A stretch of 64,000 bases of DNA from Hawksworthiomyces lignivorus (Eukaryota > Ascomycota > Sordariomycetes > Ophiostomatales > Ophiostomataceae). The stretch spans positions 744,001 to 808,000 of the forward strand of contig NTMA01000006.1 of assembly GCA_002917075.1 (NCBI GenBank). Direction: 5' to 3'. Below the pieces are notes generated by a model. The model was not told where the DNA came from. It saw only the letters and a list, made by a program, of their open reading frames with translations, and did no database searches. Each line of letters opens with the position of its first letter. Position 1 is the first letter of the stretch. Below, one piece after another: positions 25,010 through 38,978 of this stretch. The position numbers and the translations under genes are program-made.

Positions 25010-27675
25010 ATGCCAGGCGCAAGCGTAGCCGTTATGCCAACCGCCGCAGCGCCGGCGCCGGTCTCGCGGAAACCCTCCCTCGCACCGGAGAGGAAATACA
25101 AATGCCAGTTCTGTAACCGCGCATTTAGCAGAAGTGAACACCGCAGCCGCCACGAGCGTTCGCGTAAGTAGTCTGAGTGCTCCAGAGTGAAGAGGAAAGA
25201 AAGGAGAGCTCGCAAAGCGCGAGTAAGATTTGCTTGGGATTTTCGCTGTTTTGCTGACCTGAACCGCATCCAGATACCAAAGAGAGGCCTTTCAAGTGCA
25301 TGAAGTGTAGAAGTACCTTCGTGCGCCGCGATCTTCTCCTTCGTCACGACCGCACTGTCCATGCCAAGGATGGCGGTGTTCCCCTGCACAGCGATGGCAA
25401 GCGCCGCGGTGGCGGCGTTGCCAAAGCCCGTGCCGTCAGCGGCCCTTCCAAGTCCACCATTGCCGCGATCGACACAGCTGCCATTGAGCAGCTCGAAGCT
25501 AGCAGCGAAGGTATTTTCGACGTAGAAACTGCTGCTATGCTAGTGGCTGACCTGCATCACAAAGCTACTGCTGCCGTGCGCGCAAATGGCAGTCCCTACG
25601 AAGGTGCCTCAGGTATTCCGCCCTTCTCGCAAAATGGATCCGCCTTGATGGAGCCCTCTGTTACCTACCCGTCTGGAGCCATTGCCATTCCTCAATGGGA
25701 GTCGTTCATGTCGCAGCCTGTAGACTCGAAACCGCATTCCATTGCTTCGAGTGCTTCTGGCGCTTTTGACGCGCAGGCCCCCTTTTCCGTCAGCAACGCT
25801 AGCCAGCCTTTGACATCTTCACTCCCGCCTCTCGGCGGCCATAGTGTCCATGGTATGTTTACTGTTATATCGTGCTTTATATTATTGGATTTTCGATCTA
25901 TTGTGTGCTGACCCCAACCCCTCAGATACCGCAGCTGCATCCGCATACCAGCCAGGGCGTCCCCACACACCGCAAATCCCACCCACGCCTGCTGGCTTCA
26001 AGGTACCGCAGGTCAACAGCGATGACGAACGGAACATGATCCTGGACAACATCCGCAACAGCGATACAGAGCATGCCATTCCTGAAGGCTTCCGCGTGCC
26101 GAACCTTGCGTCGATCAACCGCTACCTTTCAACATACTTCGGCTTGTTCCACCACCACTTGCCATTCTTGCACCCGGCTTCGTTCAACCCAACGCAAACC
26201 TCGCCTTCGCTTCTGCTGGCTGTTCTGTCCATTGGTGCTCTCTACGCCTTTGATCAAGAGCAGGCCTACATCCTGCACATTGGCTCAAAGGTCATCGTAA
26301 ACCAATTCCTGCAGCACAAGGAGAACTTTAGCTCTCGCAAGTGTCCTCTGTGGACCATGCAGAGCTCGCTGCTCAACATGGTCTTTGCCAGCTGGAGTGG
26401 CGACCCGAAGGGCCTTGAGTGGGCATGCTCGATCAAAAGTCTGCTTGCCAACATGGTCGCCGGCAACCGCTACGAGCTCAAGCTCCGCCAAGAGGCCCGC
26501 GAAGGCCGCCCGCCATCGCGTGCTGAGTGGGTTGAGGACGAGGGCTGCCGCCGTACCTACTACGCCGTGTACATCTTCTTCGGCCTTCTGACCCTGTCGT
26601 TCAACCACACGCCGGCTATCGGCTTCAATGAGTTCGAGGATCTGCAGCTGCCCTCAACCGAGGCGCTATGGAACTTGAAGGTCGCCGACGAGCTCTCTTG
26701 GCTGGAACACTACAAGGCATCGCCGGGCGTCACCTTCATGGAAGCGCACGACAACCTGTTCCAGGGCGAGACTCTGAAGTACAGCGCCTTTGCCACTCGT
26801 GTCATGATCAACGCTCTCTTCCTCGAGGTGTGGTACCACAAGCGCAGCCCAGAGGCTCTGCAGGACGTCGTGACCGAATACAAGCTTCGTCTGGCTCTGG
26901 AGACGTGGGAGAAGTCCCTCGACCTCTGCGAGCCGGAGGCTTCTGCCGTTCCGCTGAGCGCCCCGCACAAGGGTCACCCACTCATCTTCAACGCCAAGGC
27001 CATGTTCCGCAATGCGCGCGCGCGGCTCGAGGTCGATCTGAAGACCGTGCAGGAGGCTCTGCGGTACCACGACTCCTACGAAGTGGCAGCGGCCATGTCC
27101 AACGCCCGCGACAAGGTCAAGCGCTCCAGCGAGATGATCAAGGTCATCCAGGAGTGCTACGACTGCATCGAGACCGCTGTCGTCCAGGGTGTTCGCTGGG
27201 TCGCTCGTACCTCTCCGACCAACTGGAGCATCGAGCACCCTCTGTGCGGCATGGACCTCATGATCATTCTCAGCCTCTGGCTGTATCGTCTGGAACATGA
27301 CGAGGAGCCGGCGACCGAGGAGGAGCTGAAGATGTACGACAAAGTCCGGCAGTTGTTCGACAAGGACCTGGAAGAGACGTTCGCCACACAGCTGAGCTCT
27401 ATCGTTGCACGCCTCTGGGGATCTATGCTCGACGAAGTGGTCGTCTGGGGGTAAGTGTCCCGCCATACCCAAAACTCTTCCCCAATTGGGATATTTCCTT
27501 GCAGACTCGACATCAACTAACTAAATTTTGCAGAATTGCGAGACTCATGGGTGAATCGTTCCGCCTTCACTCCCAAGCTCTCGTGGGCTATGTGGATGAC
27601 ATTGAAGCTTCCTCTGGTGTCTCGACGCCGTCGATGACCTCACAAGGAGCCGATGAGGACAGCGTGTGCTACTAG
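25010..27675 (+). CDS. C2H2 zinc-finger transcription factor with fungal-specific regulatory domain
   Basis: Four exons (25010-25163, 25274-25852, 25926-27450, 27534-27675) encode 799 residues. All three introns have GT..AG ends and conserve phase. Two adjacent C2H2 fingers lie near the N-terminus. Finger 1 uses C32, C35, H48 and H52, and intron 1 splits the H52 codon. Finger 2 uses C60, C63, H76 and H81. The linker T-K-E-R-P-F-K is the classic inter-finger type. A Ser/Ala-rich spacer follows. A fungal-specific transcription factor domain (Fungal_trans type) starts near residue 305 (LASINRYLSTYFGLFHHHLP) and runs to about 520. The finger pair resembles the Adr1/AmdX/Zas1 group, but I cannot assign an ortholog. 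Nuclear DNA-binding regulator; its targets are unknown. It has an unusually long noncoding region upstream. Confidence 0.9.
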
Positions 27676-30600
27676 ACTTCACGACCCATGACAGCACTGT
27701 CCACTCTCTCCAGCACCGGAGAAAGGGGCTCTGTCACCTTGGATACATTAATTCCCCTTCCCCCTTTTCTTTTGTTATAATTTCTGGTTGGTTAGGTTCC
27801 GGCGCGGGCGAAAGGTCAGACGGTGGTCACGTGGGAGTATTTTTCTATTGTCCGTTTCTCAGTTTTTGCTCATGCTTCTTGCTTTGCTCTTTTGACTCAT
27901 CTATTCTTCATTCTCTCTTGCACCTCAAACCTTTCCTTTGTTCGATTTTCTTTGGGTCTTTTTCTCGTTTATCTTCGCACTGCTCGTTTCCTTGACTGGG
28001 TTTCCTCTTTTGCATTTAGCGCGTCTGCATTGGTCGATGGTCACCTGGCAACTAATAGGGGCAGGATTGGGGTACATTGGGTTTCTTGTCGATCCCAGAG
28101 GCAAATGGTGGTGGTTATATTTGTTTTGCCTCTGCGGCTCTTGATACCAAACCCCAACGCTGATATCTGCACACGGATTTGTTGGCTGGTCCATATGGAG
28201 GGTTTCTTACTCTTGTTTTATTAGCTACGGCATCTCCAAGGCCTTCCTTTTAATACTGGCGTCGTTTGACCCTAGTCATTGCGACTAACGACCTCCTCTT
28301 TCTTTCCTTTTCTCCTCTGCTTCTGCTACTCCTCTTACTACTTACCTCTTTGTCTAACATCTCCTCCGATACCTTGTTCGATATACAGATTGTTTTCTAT
28401 TTTTAAATATTTTCGTCTACTTTGCTTATACATTATATGAAGTTTCTTGCTAGTTCTTCATTTTCAAATTTTTGTGTCCGCTGTCCGGTCTTCCGTTTCG
28501 TTCCATTGTTTTTACGTGTTTTCGGTTTCGGTTTTTCATTTGTTCGTCCTATGCAGTCTCGTAGGTTGGGTCCATGGGAGAGGCGGTGATATACAGAGAG
28601 GTCGAGGCAAATCGATCCAAGACTGACACCCAACATCAGAAAAAAGGGGGCTAGGGTAATAAAATGGGAAAACAAAAAATTAGGAGAGAATGGGGAGAAG
28701 ACCCTACCAACAGGCTATCCACAGATTGAATAATTATGAAAAGAGTGTTTACAGCGAGTCTTCTTTTTCTGCGTCTGCTGCTTTTGTCATCGTGCATTGC
28801 TTTTGCTTCTCTCGTCTCTATTGCATGTGTCGTTTTGCTTTTAATTTTCTTCAATTTTCTGTAGCTCCTTTGATGTATAGATAATTCATCTCTTGAGCAT
28901 AGCAATTGAAAACGAACCACTTCTCTCTTCTACAGTACAAATTGAGCACGTGTATCGTCAGTCATCACAATCATTTTGGTAATTGGGATCTTCTTATATG
29001 AAGCGAGGCACTCTAGATGGCATTGTACTTTGCTTCCCCAGTTTCCCCAGTCTTCCCGATTTCCACGCAGAAGGAAAAACTTCGGGCGCAGAGGAAAAAC
29101 AAGGTTTGGCTGCTTTTTTTTTTAGTTGCGACCCAGCGGAGACCCAAAGCCAGATGTCGCGACTCCATCTTACTCTCTCTCATCTGGCTCATTATATTGA
29201 TTGCAATAGCTATATTTCCAAGGCAAATAAAAAAATTATGAAAAAAGCTCGCCTGTCATCTAGACAAATCAAGGCCTTAAATTCATCCCGCGTGTGTGCT
29301 GTCCGCGAAAGAAAGTTTAAAAAACACTGGATCTCACTCCTTTGGTTTTCGGAGTATTTTTTTGCGCGCAAAAAGCATGGGTCTCTTATATTAAGAAAGG
29401 ATAAAGCCAAATCGGTTCATCAGAAAAGAAAAGGAGAGGATGGGGCAAAATAAAGCGAGGTAAAATAGGCATGAATAGCGTCGCCTCTTACATTTTATTT
29501 TCATCTTCTGTCTTTGTCTTCATCTTTAGAAATTCCTGGCAGACGACGACAAGACAATGCGAAACCAAGGGTCCAGCTCTCTAGATCTCCGCATCTTCCT
29601 AAAGAAGAAAAGAATGCGACTAGAAGCTGATTCTTTTTTTATTCCTTATTCGGACCCCTCTTCATGGCGCTTTGCGTTGCTGATTTAGTCCGTCATGCAT
29701 GTAATTCTCCTGAGAAGAGGTGCACCGAAGTAGAATATTCGAGCAGGAGGCCACAGAAAAAAGACACGGCCCCAAGCCAACAACACATTCTGGTGCTGCC
29801 CATCTCGTCTTCCGCTTAAAATCAGAGGCGGGATCGACGCCGGATAAATGGGCAACCAAGCAGCAGGAAAAGGGAAGTGGGCACATAAACAAAGCCAAGA
29901 GCTGGTGCGCTGAAGAAGCACCAGATGCGCGAACGGTTTGCATGTAGGGACAGATCCTTCACGCGATGGCCATATCAATCTACACGCCCGTACGCCTATA
30001 TAGTCGCGTTATCCGGTGCGGCGCAGTCTCTCAGTGGTCCAGCTTGGCAGATTTCATCCCGCGCCTCTTCTTCTGTTGTCGTCTGGTGCGCTTCCCAAGA
30101 TGGGAGTGGGAAGACGAGAAGGACTAAATTAGCACCGACCAAAAATCTTCATTTCATTAACTCATAAGGTTTCATAAAGGATCTCCGTACTACAAAATAT
30201 TATTATGACTGTTGGCATTTCCAAATAAGCTTTAGGAGAGGGAAAAATTAAAGGGACTTCTCCGTTTGGTGGACGAATGTAGAATGCCGCCGCCGCTGAT
30301 TGCTTTCTGCTAGATCAAAGGCAGATCAAAGGATCTGCTGCAACGCGCAAAAATGCAGTGCCAACACGTTCTCTCCTACTAGCTCTTCCTCCTGGAAGGA
30401 CGAGGAAGAACACTACCGATACCTGCAAGGTACAGGTTCAATTTGCCTGTCTGGTTAGTTCTTCGCAGGTAGCAGCCGGTCGGTCCCGCACCCTGCGCCG
30501 CCACCGTGCTCCAGCCCAGCGAAGCAAGTGTGCACTTTAACCTCTGTGCTGGACAAAGCGAGTGAGCAGAGGAGTGGGAAAAAAAAAAAAAAAAAAAAAC

Positions 30601-33600
30601 GGAACAAACGCCCGAACGTCGATCGCTGCATATGCTGGGAACGACACCTCTGGCCACGGAGGGGAGAGCTCTCCGTTCTCGCTTTCTCTCCCGGCCTCCG
30701 CGGCTGGCTCCGAGAATGACAAGGGAAGAGAGAATCTGGGATTGATTTTACTGGGTAATCGAAAGACGAAGAGATACATAGGGGAGAGAAGACAGGAGAA
30801 CCAGCAAATGCCTCTTGTTAATATTCATCTGGAAGGAACATTGATTTACTTGGTGTGGCAATCTATTTATGCGGGTTCCTGCACTCTAGCAGCCTCGGGC
30901 GACAGGTTGTCTCTATGTCGTATAGATTACTATCGGAGACTCTCCCTCTCTCCCTCCCCTGTTTGCCTTGTCGTAGCTCTCACATGCTCTTTTCCTCTCC
31001 AGCATTAATAAATGCAGCATCACAATTATTCCTGCCAGTTAAGCATTTTTTATTTTTTTTTATTTTTTTTATTTTATTCGACTCGTTATAACGTCCGCTC
31101 AGCCGTTTCCCAGGTCTCCTAAGCCTTTTTTCTATCTCTTTTCTCTCTAGTAGTTTCTGTCAGCTTCCGTCTCTCGCTTACCTCTCCCATGGTGGCCTTT
31201 TCCAAGACAAACAAAGATGCAAGACGGTAAAATAGAGGCAGAGAGGGCATCACAGGCGATCTTGGCCTTAGATAGCTCACTGTCAGGCACCAAAGTTTCC
31301 GACTTAATGTCTCTGTCTCCATCGCGCTCTTCAATATATTCTTAAATAAGTTCCCTTCTTTGTCCCTTCCCTCTCGTCTCGTCGGTCGCTTCTGTTTCGG
31401 CCAGATTGAGCAATGTCCTGCCCATCATGCCTTCCCGCTATGTTACGTGAACTATGCCGGGACGTTTGCCTGGAAACGGAAGGGACGACCTGGGGTAGCA
31501 GAGAGAGGATGAGAAATAGGGTTCCTTATGAGGGGTGTAAACAAGGAAGGAAAGGCAGAGTGACAAGAGGAAGAACTCCATAGAGGAAGAGAGAAAGCGA
31601 ACATGCGCAGGCTATAGCGATTATAGCAACTATAGTGACTTGACAGCTCTCATCATCATCTGCGCGCAAACCTTGATTTTCCTCTTGTATTTATTGTCTC
31701 TGCCTGTCCCTCACATTTCCCTATATTTCCCTTCTTCTTATCATCACTCCCGGTTTGATGATTCCTACCCCCCCTTTCCGCCTCTCTCTGTCTCTGTCTG
31801 CTTGTCTGCCTCTCTGTATCTCTGACGCTTACTCTATCCTTTTCTCCATTTCCCACCAAAAACGATACTTCCTGGCTCTCTTCCGTCTTTGTCACTTCCG
31901 CCCACACCGCTCTGAGCATCATTCCATCGATCCTGGTTAAGTTACGTTGTATCAGAAGGCAATCATTTCTGCAATCTTTTTTGTGTTTATTTCTTGATTG
32001 TTTCCGGCCGTCATCACTTCGTGTTGTCGCATTGCCTTGCTCTTGGCATCCCAGAAGACAGGAGACAGGAGCCAAGACCAGGCAGGTGACAAGCGATAGC
32101 AGACTGTGCAGGCTGCAGGCTGCAGGTTCAGATTGCAAAGGAAGTAGATAACGTGAAGGTCATTCACGATAAATTCTCGTCCCTGCCCATCTTTTCTCCT
32201 TCTGGCCTATAGACGCTGAACGAGATATGCAGAACGTAATTGACTCGGTCCTTTCTCTCTAAGTGCTCGCTTGGGAGGGATGGCGTCACTATCACACAGT
32301 ATACATGGTCTCTGTATGAGATGCCATAAAACATACGCCCCCTGATGCTGGTGGAAATCCTGCCGAAGTGTTGTGTTCTGTGCAACAATAAATTTCCTAA
32401 AGGAGACCAACACGAAAAGGGAAAAAGAGACCAGCCATAAAAAAAAAAATAAAACACACCAAAAGTCTTCAGAGAGACGGAGAGCAAAAAGAAAACCACA
32501 GTATCACACACCCCTTGGTTGCAATTTGCTGTGTTTTGCTTCTCCTTCTTCAGCCTTAGAACGAGGTACTTCCTCCACCCCCCTTTCCAACCCTTGTCTT
32601 GCCCCGTCATCACGAACACAGACAGGCCTCTACTTTCTCCGTCTGGTCCGCCTTTGATTCTTTATTATTATCTCTTCCACTTTTTCTTAAGATCCCGCCT
32701 TCCTTCGTGTGGTCTTGGCTGCAGCTAGCCCTTCGTCTTTCTTATTGTGAATTTGAAGAAGATCTAGGCCCCCTCCGCATGTTCTTCGACGTTTCCCCAA
32801 CACACCTCTGTTCTTTCACGTCCCTTATCGGATTCTTTTCGTCTTGTCTTCTCTATCGGGAATCTTGCTATCTCCTGTCTCTTTTTGCTTTTATGCCAAG
32901 TCGCCCTTCCCATTTACCAGCTTCGCCTCCCTCAGAATGAGTGTATGAGCGGCTCGTCCTCTGTACCATCCTTCGTTTCACTCGCTATACTTCACCCGAC
33001 GAGGTTTTTTTTATTTTATTTTTTATTTTACCTCGCTTCCCTTCTTGCCCGTCTAGTGAGCAGCGAACCCCGTGCTTCTTTATCAAATTCTTTTTTTTTT
33101 CTCTTCTTTATTATTACTGCTTCTTCCTCTCCCCTCCTTCTCATTTCCTTGTTTTTCTTTTCTCTTCTCTCCCTCGCTTCTCCACTCTTTCGGCTTTCTC
33201 GTTTACTTTTACTTCTTCGTCCACTCGCTTCACAGCTCGCATCTTCATTGATTTTCGCTTCTCTCGTTAAGATCCTTCTTTATTCTAATTTCACTTCCTT
33301 GTCTCTCGCTCAGGAAATACTTGTCCTTTCTCTTTGTCCCCTTCCCTCCTTGGTGTCCCCCTCGTATAAACAACCCTTCTTGTCCGACATCCACCACTTT
33401 TGCTAGGGGCGCTCTATATTTGCCGTTGTTGCACTGCTCGAGACGTGCAACATCATTTTTTTCTGGGTTGATTTTTCTGTTTGTTGATTATTTCACACAC
33501 TCTCTCAAGGTGCTCCTGGCCTTCAATTGCCATTACACGAGATAAAGGGAGCCGTTAGCAACAAGCTGCGAGAGGCACAGAAAGAGCAGCAAATAATACC

Positions 33601-33657
33601 TCTTCGAACCGAACAAATCCGCGTCTTCATGAGTGCTGCTGCTCACTTTTTATAAAA
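27676..33657. other. Noncoding region, C2H2 regulator to GH16 gene
   Basis: About 6 kb without a supported gene. The first 1 kb is T-rich and probably holds the 3' untranslated region of the regulator. From about 32,500 to 33,400 the plus strand is C/T-rich, consistent with the promoter and leader of the GH16 gene. Short ORFs here translate to Ser/Leu/Phe-rich strings without domains. Homopolymers occur at 30,579 and in the AT-rich stretch near 31,050. Confidence 0.5.
30579..30599 (+). repeat. Poly(A) tract, 21 bases
   Basis: Uninterrupted run of 21 A in noncoding sequence. Confidence 0.85.
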
Positions 33658-34928
33658 ATGGCAGTCTGCCGGCAGCAAAAGCGATCTGTTCTGTCGTCAT
33701 TTTTCTCCGCGAGTCTCGTTGCCATAGCCGGGCTTGCTCGCCTGGCGGCAGCAGACTGCGAGTGCGGATACTCCACGAACATTGACGGACATGTGCAGTT
33801 TTTCACAGATTTAATTGAAACGGACTTTGCTCACTTGCCGAACATTGCGAGCAACACCGACTGGATACGGCAAGCTTTCAATGTCACCAGCAGCAAAGAC
33901 CGTGGCACCTATGGCGAGATGTACGCTGTCGAGAACATGCAGACAGAAGCAAATCCCAACAGCAAGGCCGAAGACGGTCTAGCAAAAAACGGGCAGCCTG
34001 CCGGTTTGGCGCTGACTGTCAAATCGGAGCTCATCAACGGCATGATTCCAGTGTCGGAGATTGATACCAACCGTACCGACGTTTTGTACGGCACTTTTCG
34101 GGCCAGCATAAAACTGACCAATGTTTCTGGGACATGCTCTGCTTTTTTCTGGGTACGTGATGGCTGCGCATTTGATTTTTTTCTTTTTTTTTTCTGTTCT
34201 AGGTCCGCTACGAACTGTTTCAACCGGGGATATTTCTGGCGTTCTGCTTACTTACATGATCTGTGTGTTATTAGTACTTCAACGATACCCAAGAGATTGA
34301 TATGGAATTTCTGTCAAAAGAATACAACGCCAGCAACAGCAGCTATCCCGTTAATCTGGTTTTGCAATCACGCCAGGCCGCCGAACAGGGCTACAATGCC
34401 CAGAACACAGGCAACTTTATCAAGGCTTATCTGCCTTTCGACCCCACAGCTGACTTCCACGAGTACCGCATCGACTTTTTACCAGGAAGTGTTCTCTTCT
34501 ATGCCGACAACCAAGCTCTTGCCCGTATGGAAGGTGACGCAGTGCCCACACATGCTGGTCATCTCGTTCTCCAGCAGTGGAGCAATGGAAGCCCTAACTG
34601 GTCTGGTGGCCCACCAACGGAAGACTCGGTCACTACGGTAGCATATGTGAAAGCCTACTTCAACTCGTCGCTGGCTCAGCGTCAACATGACTGGGGCGTT
34701 CGCTGCCATGATATCACTGCCCCGAACGCTGTCTGCTCTATCCCGGAAGCTACAGCAGCGAATAGCACGCCCAGTGGTTGGTTTTTCACATACCAGAACA
34801 ACATGACGAATAATCAGACTATATCCGGCAAAGATAATGCGGGATCCAGACAATCTGCAGCAACAGCAATCTCGTCGTTGCTAGCAATCGTCTTTGTTGT
34901 CGTGGGCTGGGAGCTTGATATTTGGTAA
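33658..34928 (+). CDS. Secreted, probably GPI-anchored GH16 family glycosidase
   Basis: Two exons (33658-34152, 34275-34928) encode 382 residues. The 122-bp intron starts GTACGT, ends TTAG and keeps the frame. Residues 1-32 form a signal peptide: basic K-R near position 8, a hydrophobic core, and an A-A-A cleavage site before D33. The mature protein starts with a Cys-rich D-C-E-C-G-Y. The GH16 active-site motif E-I-D-M-E lies at E172-E176, immediately after the intron; E172 would be the nucleophile and E176 the acid/base. Further GH16 features are F-H-E-Y-R-I-D-F and a late W-S-N-G-S-P-N-W segment. Several N-x-S/T sites are present. The C-terminus ends in a hydrophobic stretch (AISSLLAIVFVVVGW) after a small-residue region, fitting a GPI signal. 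Likely a cell-wall beta-glucan hydrolase or transglycosylase. The substrate is not resolved. Confidence 0.9.
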
Positions 34929-37900
34929 AAGAACGTCTGGTGGTTGCAAAATTCGGCGCGACAGATTTACCCTCTTCCGTCTTTGGCATTTTCCTCAACT
35001 TCTGGTTATTGGATTGCTTTAAAATCCTACTACATTTGGGCATAACTGACTGCAATATTCGTTTGCGATTTTTTTTATTTGTTTCGGATTGTTTTTTCTG
35101 TTTATATATGGGCTCTGTTCGGGATTTTCGGAACCTTTGGCAGCCTGAAAAGAAGCCGGCCTCTTCACGGAGGCTCAGTAGAAAGCTTCAAGGCCGGGAC
35201 GGTGGGGAAACAGGCGTCAAACATATAATTTTTACTTTGTGTGCCATCTGAGAGCCTAGTCTATTCTGCCTCATCATGCTACTTGCGGCAGAAAGACTTG
35301 TTAATCTTTTGATTTGAATCGGCTACTTATACCGTGATCCAAGCATTCTTTACTCCTCTCCTCGTGGACGAGAAAGATTTTGCAAGCCTCATCCCCTCCT
35401 TATATACATATTGTTTAATTTCAACTAAGAATTACGAGTTTAAACGTCGATGCTTTTTGTCTGTTCAAGACTAAAAGTAACAGTGCAAGAATTTTGACTA
35501 TAGTGTAGTGAAATATGTAGTAATTTCGTAAGAGGAAGAGGATGTCTAGAGATATATTAATCTTTTTACGTGAGAATAAGCAAGAAATATACGAGTAGCT
35601 CTTTCTGTAGGGTAGCAGTAAAGTAAAAATATTCGGATTTCGCTAGGAAGGATTTCAACACTGACTGTTGATTTTTGATCATCCACTTCGTGCGTAACAA
35701 GGATACGGTCTCAGTGGGACCGTGAACCACGGGCGGACGTATCTATCTCCGTGCTTTATGTTTCTAGTCTGTGCCTGTTATCTTGCCGAAAATCACCGAC
35801 GCGGAGTTTCTGCCAAATATCGACAGGGCTGTCTGCTCGTCGGGTTGTGTTCTCAGCGGCTTGGAATCTGAGCACGACAACTCTGCGCCGCACAGTGCCA
35901 CCTGAACATGTGGCTCCTGTATTCTTTTGTTTTACTCTGCGCTCTCTGTGCGGTAGAAAGAAGCGATGCTTTGTTCGTCCTTTGTCTTTTGATTCCATGT
36001 TGCATAGCTAAACGCGGAGTTTTAAATGAGCCCACCGTCACCCCCGCGCTCTTTCATACACTTCTTCTGTTATTATTTACACTCCTTCACGGACCGACTC
36101 ATCATTCGGAGAAACCCAAAAAGTAAAGAAACATGTCATCACCGACTGTGGGGTCATTAAGAGAAACGTCGCGTGCACGCAAGCAACGCGGGAAAGTGAA
36201 CCAAAAACGTGGTTGTCAGTCGTGTACTGTCGCAAGACTGTTCTGCGGAGTCCGGTCAAGGAGGGTTACATCGATCCTCAGCACCCGTGGTTCAGGGGGC
36301 AGGTTTTATACTTTCTTTGTAAACTCGAGACGTAGCAAATAGAAGCAGGATATAAATAAGATAAGTCACGAAAAAAAGGGGGACGTGGCTTCGTCGGCTG
36401 GCGGTCATTTGACGCCCAAACCAATCATTTGCAGCGTCGATCCGATTCCCATCCCAGAGACCGAAGAAGAGCAGGGATGAAATGCATGTAAAAAACGCTT
36501 GCAATAAGAGGGGCAATCTGCCATGTGAATCTGGACCACACGTCCATCCCATATATTCCTCGCATCGTCATCTGCAGACACCAGCGCGCTTCTCCTTCTA
36601 ATGGCATCGATCGCCATGGGTCAGCTCTCCGCTCCGTACCTGCGGATGGTGTAGACGGAAGAGAAAAGATCTTGGTGAATTTCTATATGGCTGTGGCTGT
36701 CTCTGGAAGAAGGCTATTGACGAGAAAGTCCAAAAAGCGCATGGCAGTTAAATCCTCGCTAGTATCGCGGGCTTGGAAGTTGAAAAAAGAAAGAAAGTGA
36801 TGGCAACATAGGATGCTTGTAGGACGAGAAGAGTGAAGTAGGATGGTCTTCCTATAATTTGCATGTTACGTTTCGAGGCGTCTTTTTGGTGTTAGAGGAA
36901 TCGACTTTCCTCTTTGGGACGTGTAAATCGGAAGAAAAAAAATATATGGGGCAGCCGACGATGCTATGCTTACAATTGCATCAACACACGCACATGGAGG
37001 GGATCCTTGTACCACTTCCTAGGCCTCATTTCCCATTCGGCGTCGGATTCCCCTCCGATCTCAGATGGGGCTTCTCTCCGAGTTATATCTTTATTTTCCT
37101 TTTCTCTCCGATTTCTCATGTACTTTGATCGTCCTTGGGTCTTCTTTCACGATACTTGTGCACGAGAGTATCTTTTTCCTGAGCTGCAACGAAAACGAAA
37201 CCGGGAGGACACAGCAAAGAGCCGGCTTGAATGGATTCTTAGCAGTTCAAAAAAAAAAAAACTCTGAGATTTCAGATGCTATGACGCAAGGAGAAGCATC
37301 TTGGAAATGAACGAGGTAACGAGGATGACCCGTGTCTCAAACACAAAAAGCACAGAAGGATTTCCGATGATGGCCATAGACGAAAGAGTTTCCCTTTCAA
37401 ACCCTTTCCTTTTTTTCAAGTCCATCTCCGCCTTTGCTCTCCGAGAGTAGGCCGAAAGGCAAACGTTGCAGTCCCTCTAGACTTTCTTCCTCCGGCCGGC
37501 CTGGGTCTTCTCCTTCTCCCGGCTCATCATCGGACATTTCGTTTCTGCACGTTGTTGTCTCATTTTACTCATTTGTCTTATTCGTCTGACGTTCCATCCC
37601 ATCCAACCCGTCCTATGCTTTTACCCCATGTCTCTCATTTTGCTCCCGTGTCCAAGGTCATCCACTTATGGAACTCTGCACGCCATCACAATGAGAGGGT
37701 AGTGTTGCAGCGCCTCTCGAGTCTTGGTCAAGCAACGCTTTCAACGTGCTCTTGGAATAATTTCAGCTTCCATATACGCTTAGATGAATTCAATAGCAAG
37801 TTTGTCACCTACGACAATGGAGTGTCCTGTCACACATATATCTACCCTGCATCCCTCCCCAAACTCTCATACAAGCATCTCAAGTTATCTTGTCGAAAGT

Positions 37901-38978
37901 GCAATAGAAACTCATATTCATAGTCGTTCCTTTTGGTTTCTTGCAAAATTAGCACATATATTTTACATTTTCCTTCATAGGACACTAAGACAAGACTCTC
38001 CTTAATTTTTTCAAACCCGACTTCGAGAGCACACCGACTGTGTCGAAAGTCTTTCTTTGCACAACTTTTTTTTTTTTTTTTTTTTTTCATCTTATTGGGT
38101 TTTCTATTTCCTTTCTTTTTCTCCTGACGTCAGATAGACGAAGCCTATAACTATCGCGCAGTGAAGCGATCAAGTGGAGTCCTGCCGACCTACCTTCTAT
38201 TTTACATTCCAGTGGCGTATCTTTCATATCATATGTTCAGTTGCCCACTCGCAATTTCATGCTTGTAAGGCTTCCTCTACCAGCCACACATACATTCATA
38301 AATTCACCTGTACCTTTTCTTTCTACTGCTGGAGTGGGCCAAATACATTCCTCAGCTTAGAAGTTGGCTCTTATGACCCTATCCAGTCTCTTGGGTTGTG
38401 TTTAGAAATTGGTTCTCTTGCATTCCAATAAAACTAGCATTCCAAGCTGGGCAACGCCAATCCCACATACAAGCTGTCTCGGTCTGCACGCCGACTCGAC
38501 AATACAGCTTGCTAATGCGCCGAAGCGTTTCGCAGCGCAAGACATCTTCGCCGACTAATCTCGATAATTGGGCTAGAGACGGCTCCACTAGCCAGCCTCG
38601 CCTTTGACGGCACTGTCCATTCAACAAGAGACTGGCATACCAGATAGAGAAGACCCGCGGGCTATCTCGTCTTAACTGGGTTATAGAGTGGGCTCTTAAG
38701 CCTCAAACTGGAACATTCGTGGCTGGCAGCATAGAGGAGGAAGGCGAAGGGGGCAAAGTCACACGTCAAAGAGAACATCAAGTTCTGACAGAGAACAGAT
38801 TTCATGATAAAAGGCAAACATCTGCTTCGTTTCAGAGCATTGTCGGATTTGTTTCTGTATTCTCTCCATCATCCCGTTTCCTCTTTGCCTCCGGTGCTGT
38901 CAATTTGCTTGACGACGTTGGAGCTTGGGAAATTCGCATTCTTCTTTGTATATCTACACCCGCATACCTAACGAGAAG
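34929..38978. other. Noncoding region, GH16 to GH64 gene
   Basis: About 4 kb. The first 800 bp are AT-rich and should include the GH16 3' end. No ORF with recognisable content is seen on either strand. The last few hundred bases are the probable GH64-gene promoter. A short inverted repeat (ACGGTC, 7-base loop, GACCGT) lies at 35,705-35,723. Confidence 0.5.
38066..38087 (+). repeat. Poly(T) tract, 22 bases
   Basis: Uninterrupted run of 22 T in noncoding sequence. Confidence 0.85.

Noticed and set aside
33640..33660. TATAAAA directly before the GH16 start codon
   Set aside because: Too close to the ATG to be a working TATA box; taken as chance A/T richness.
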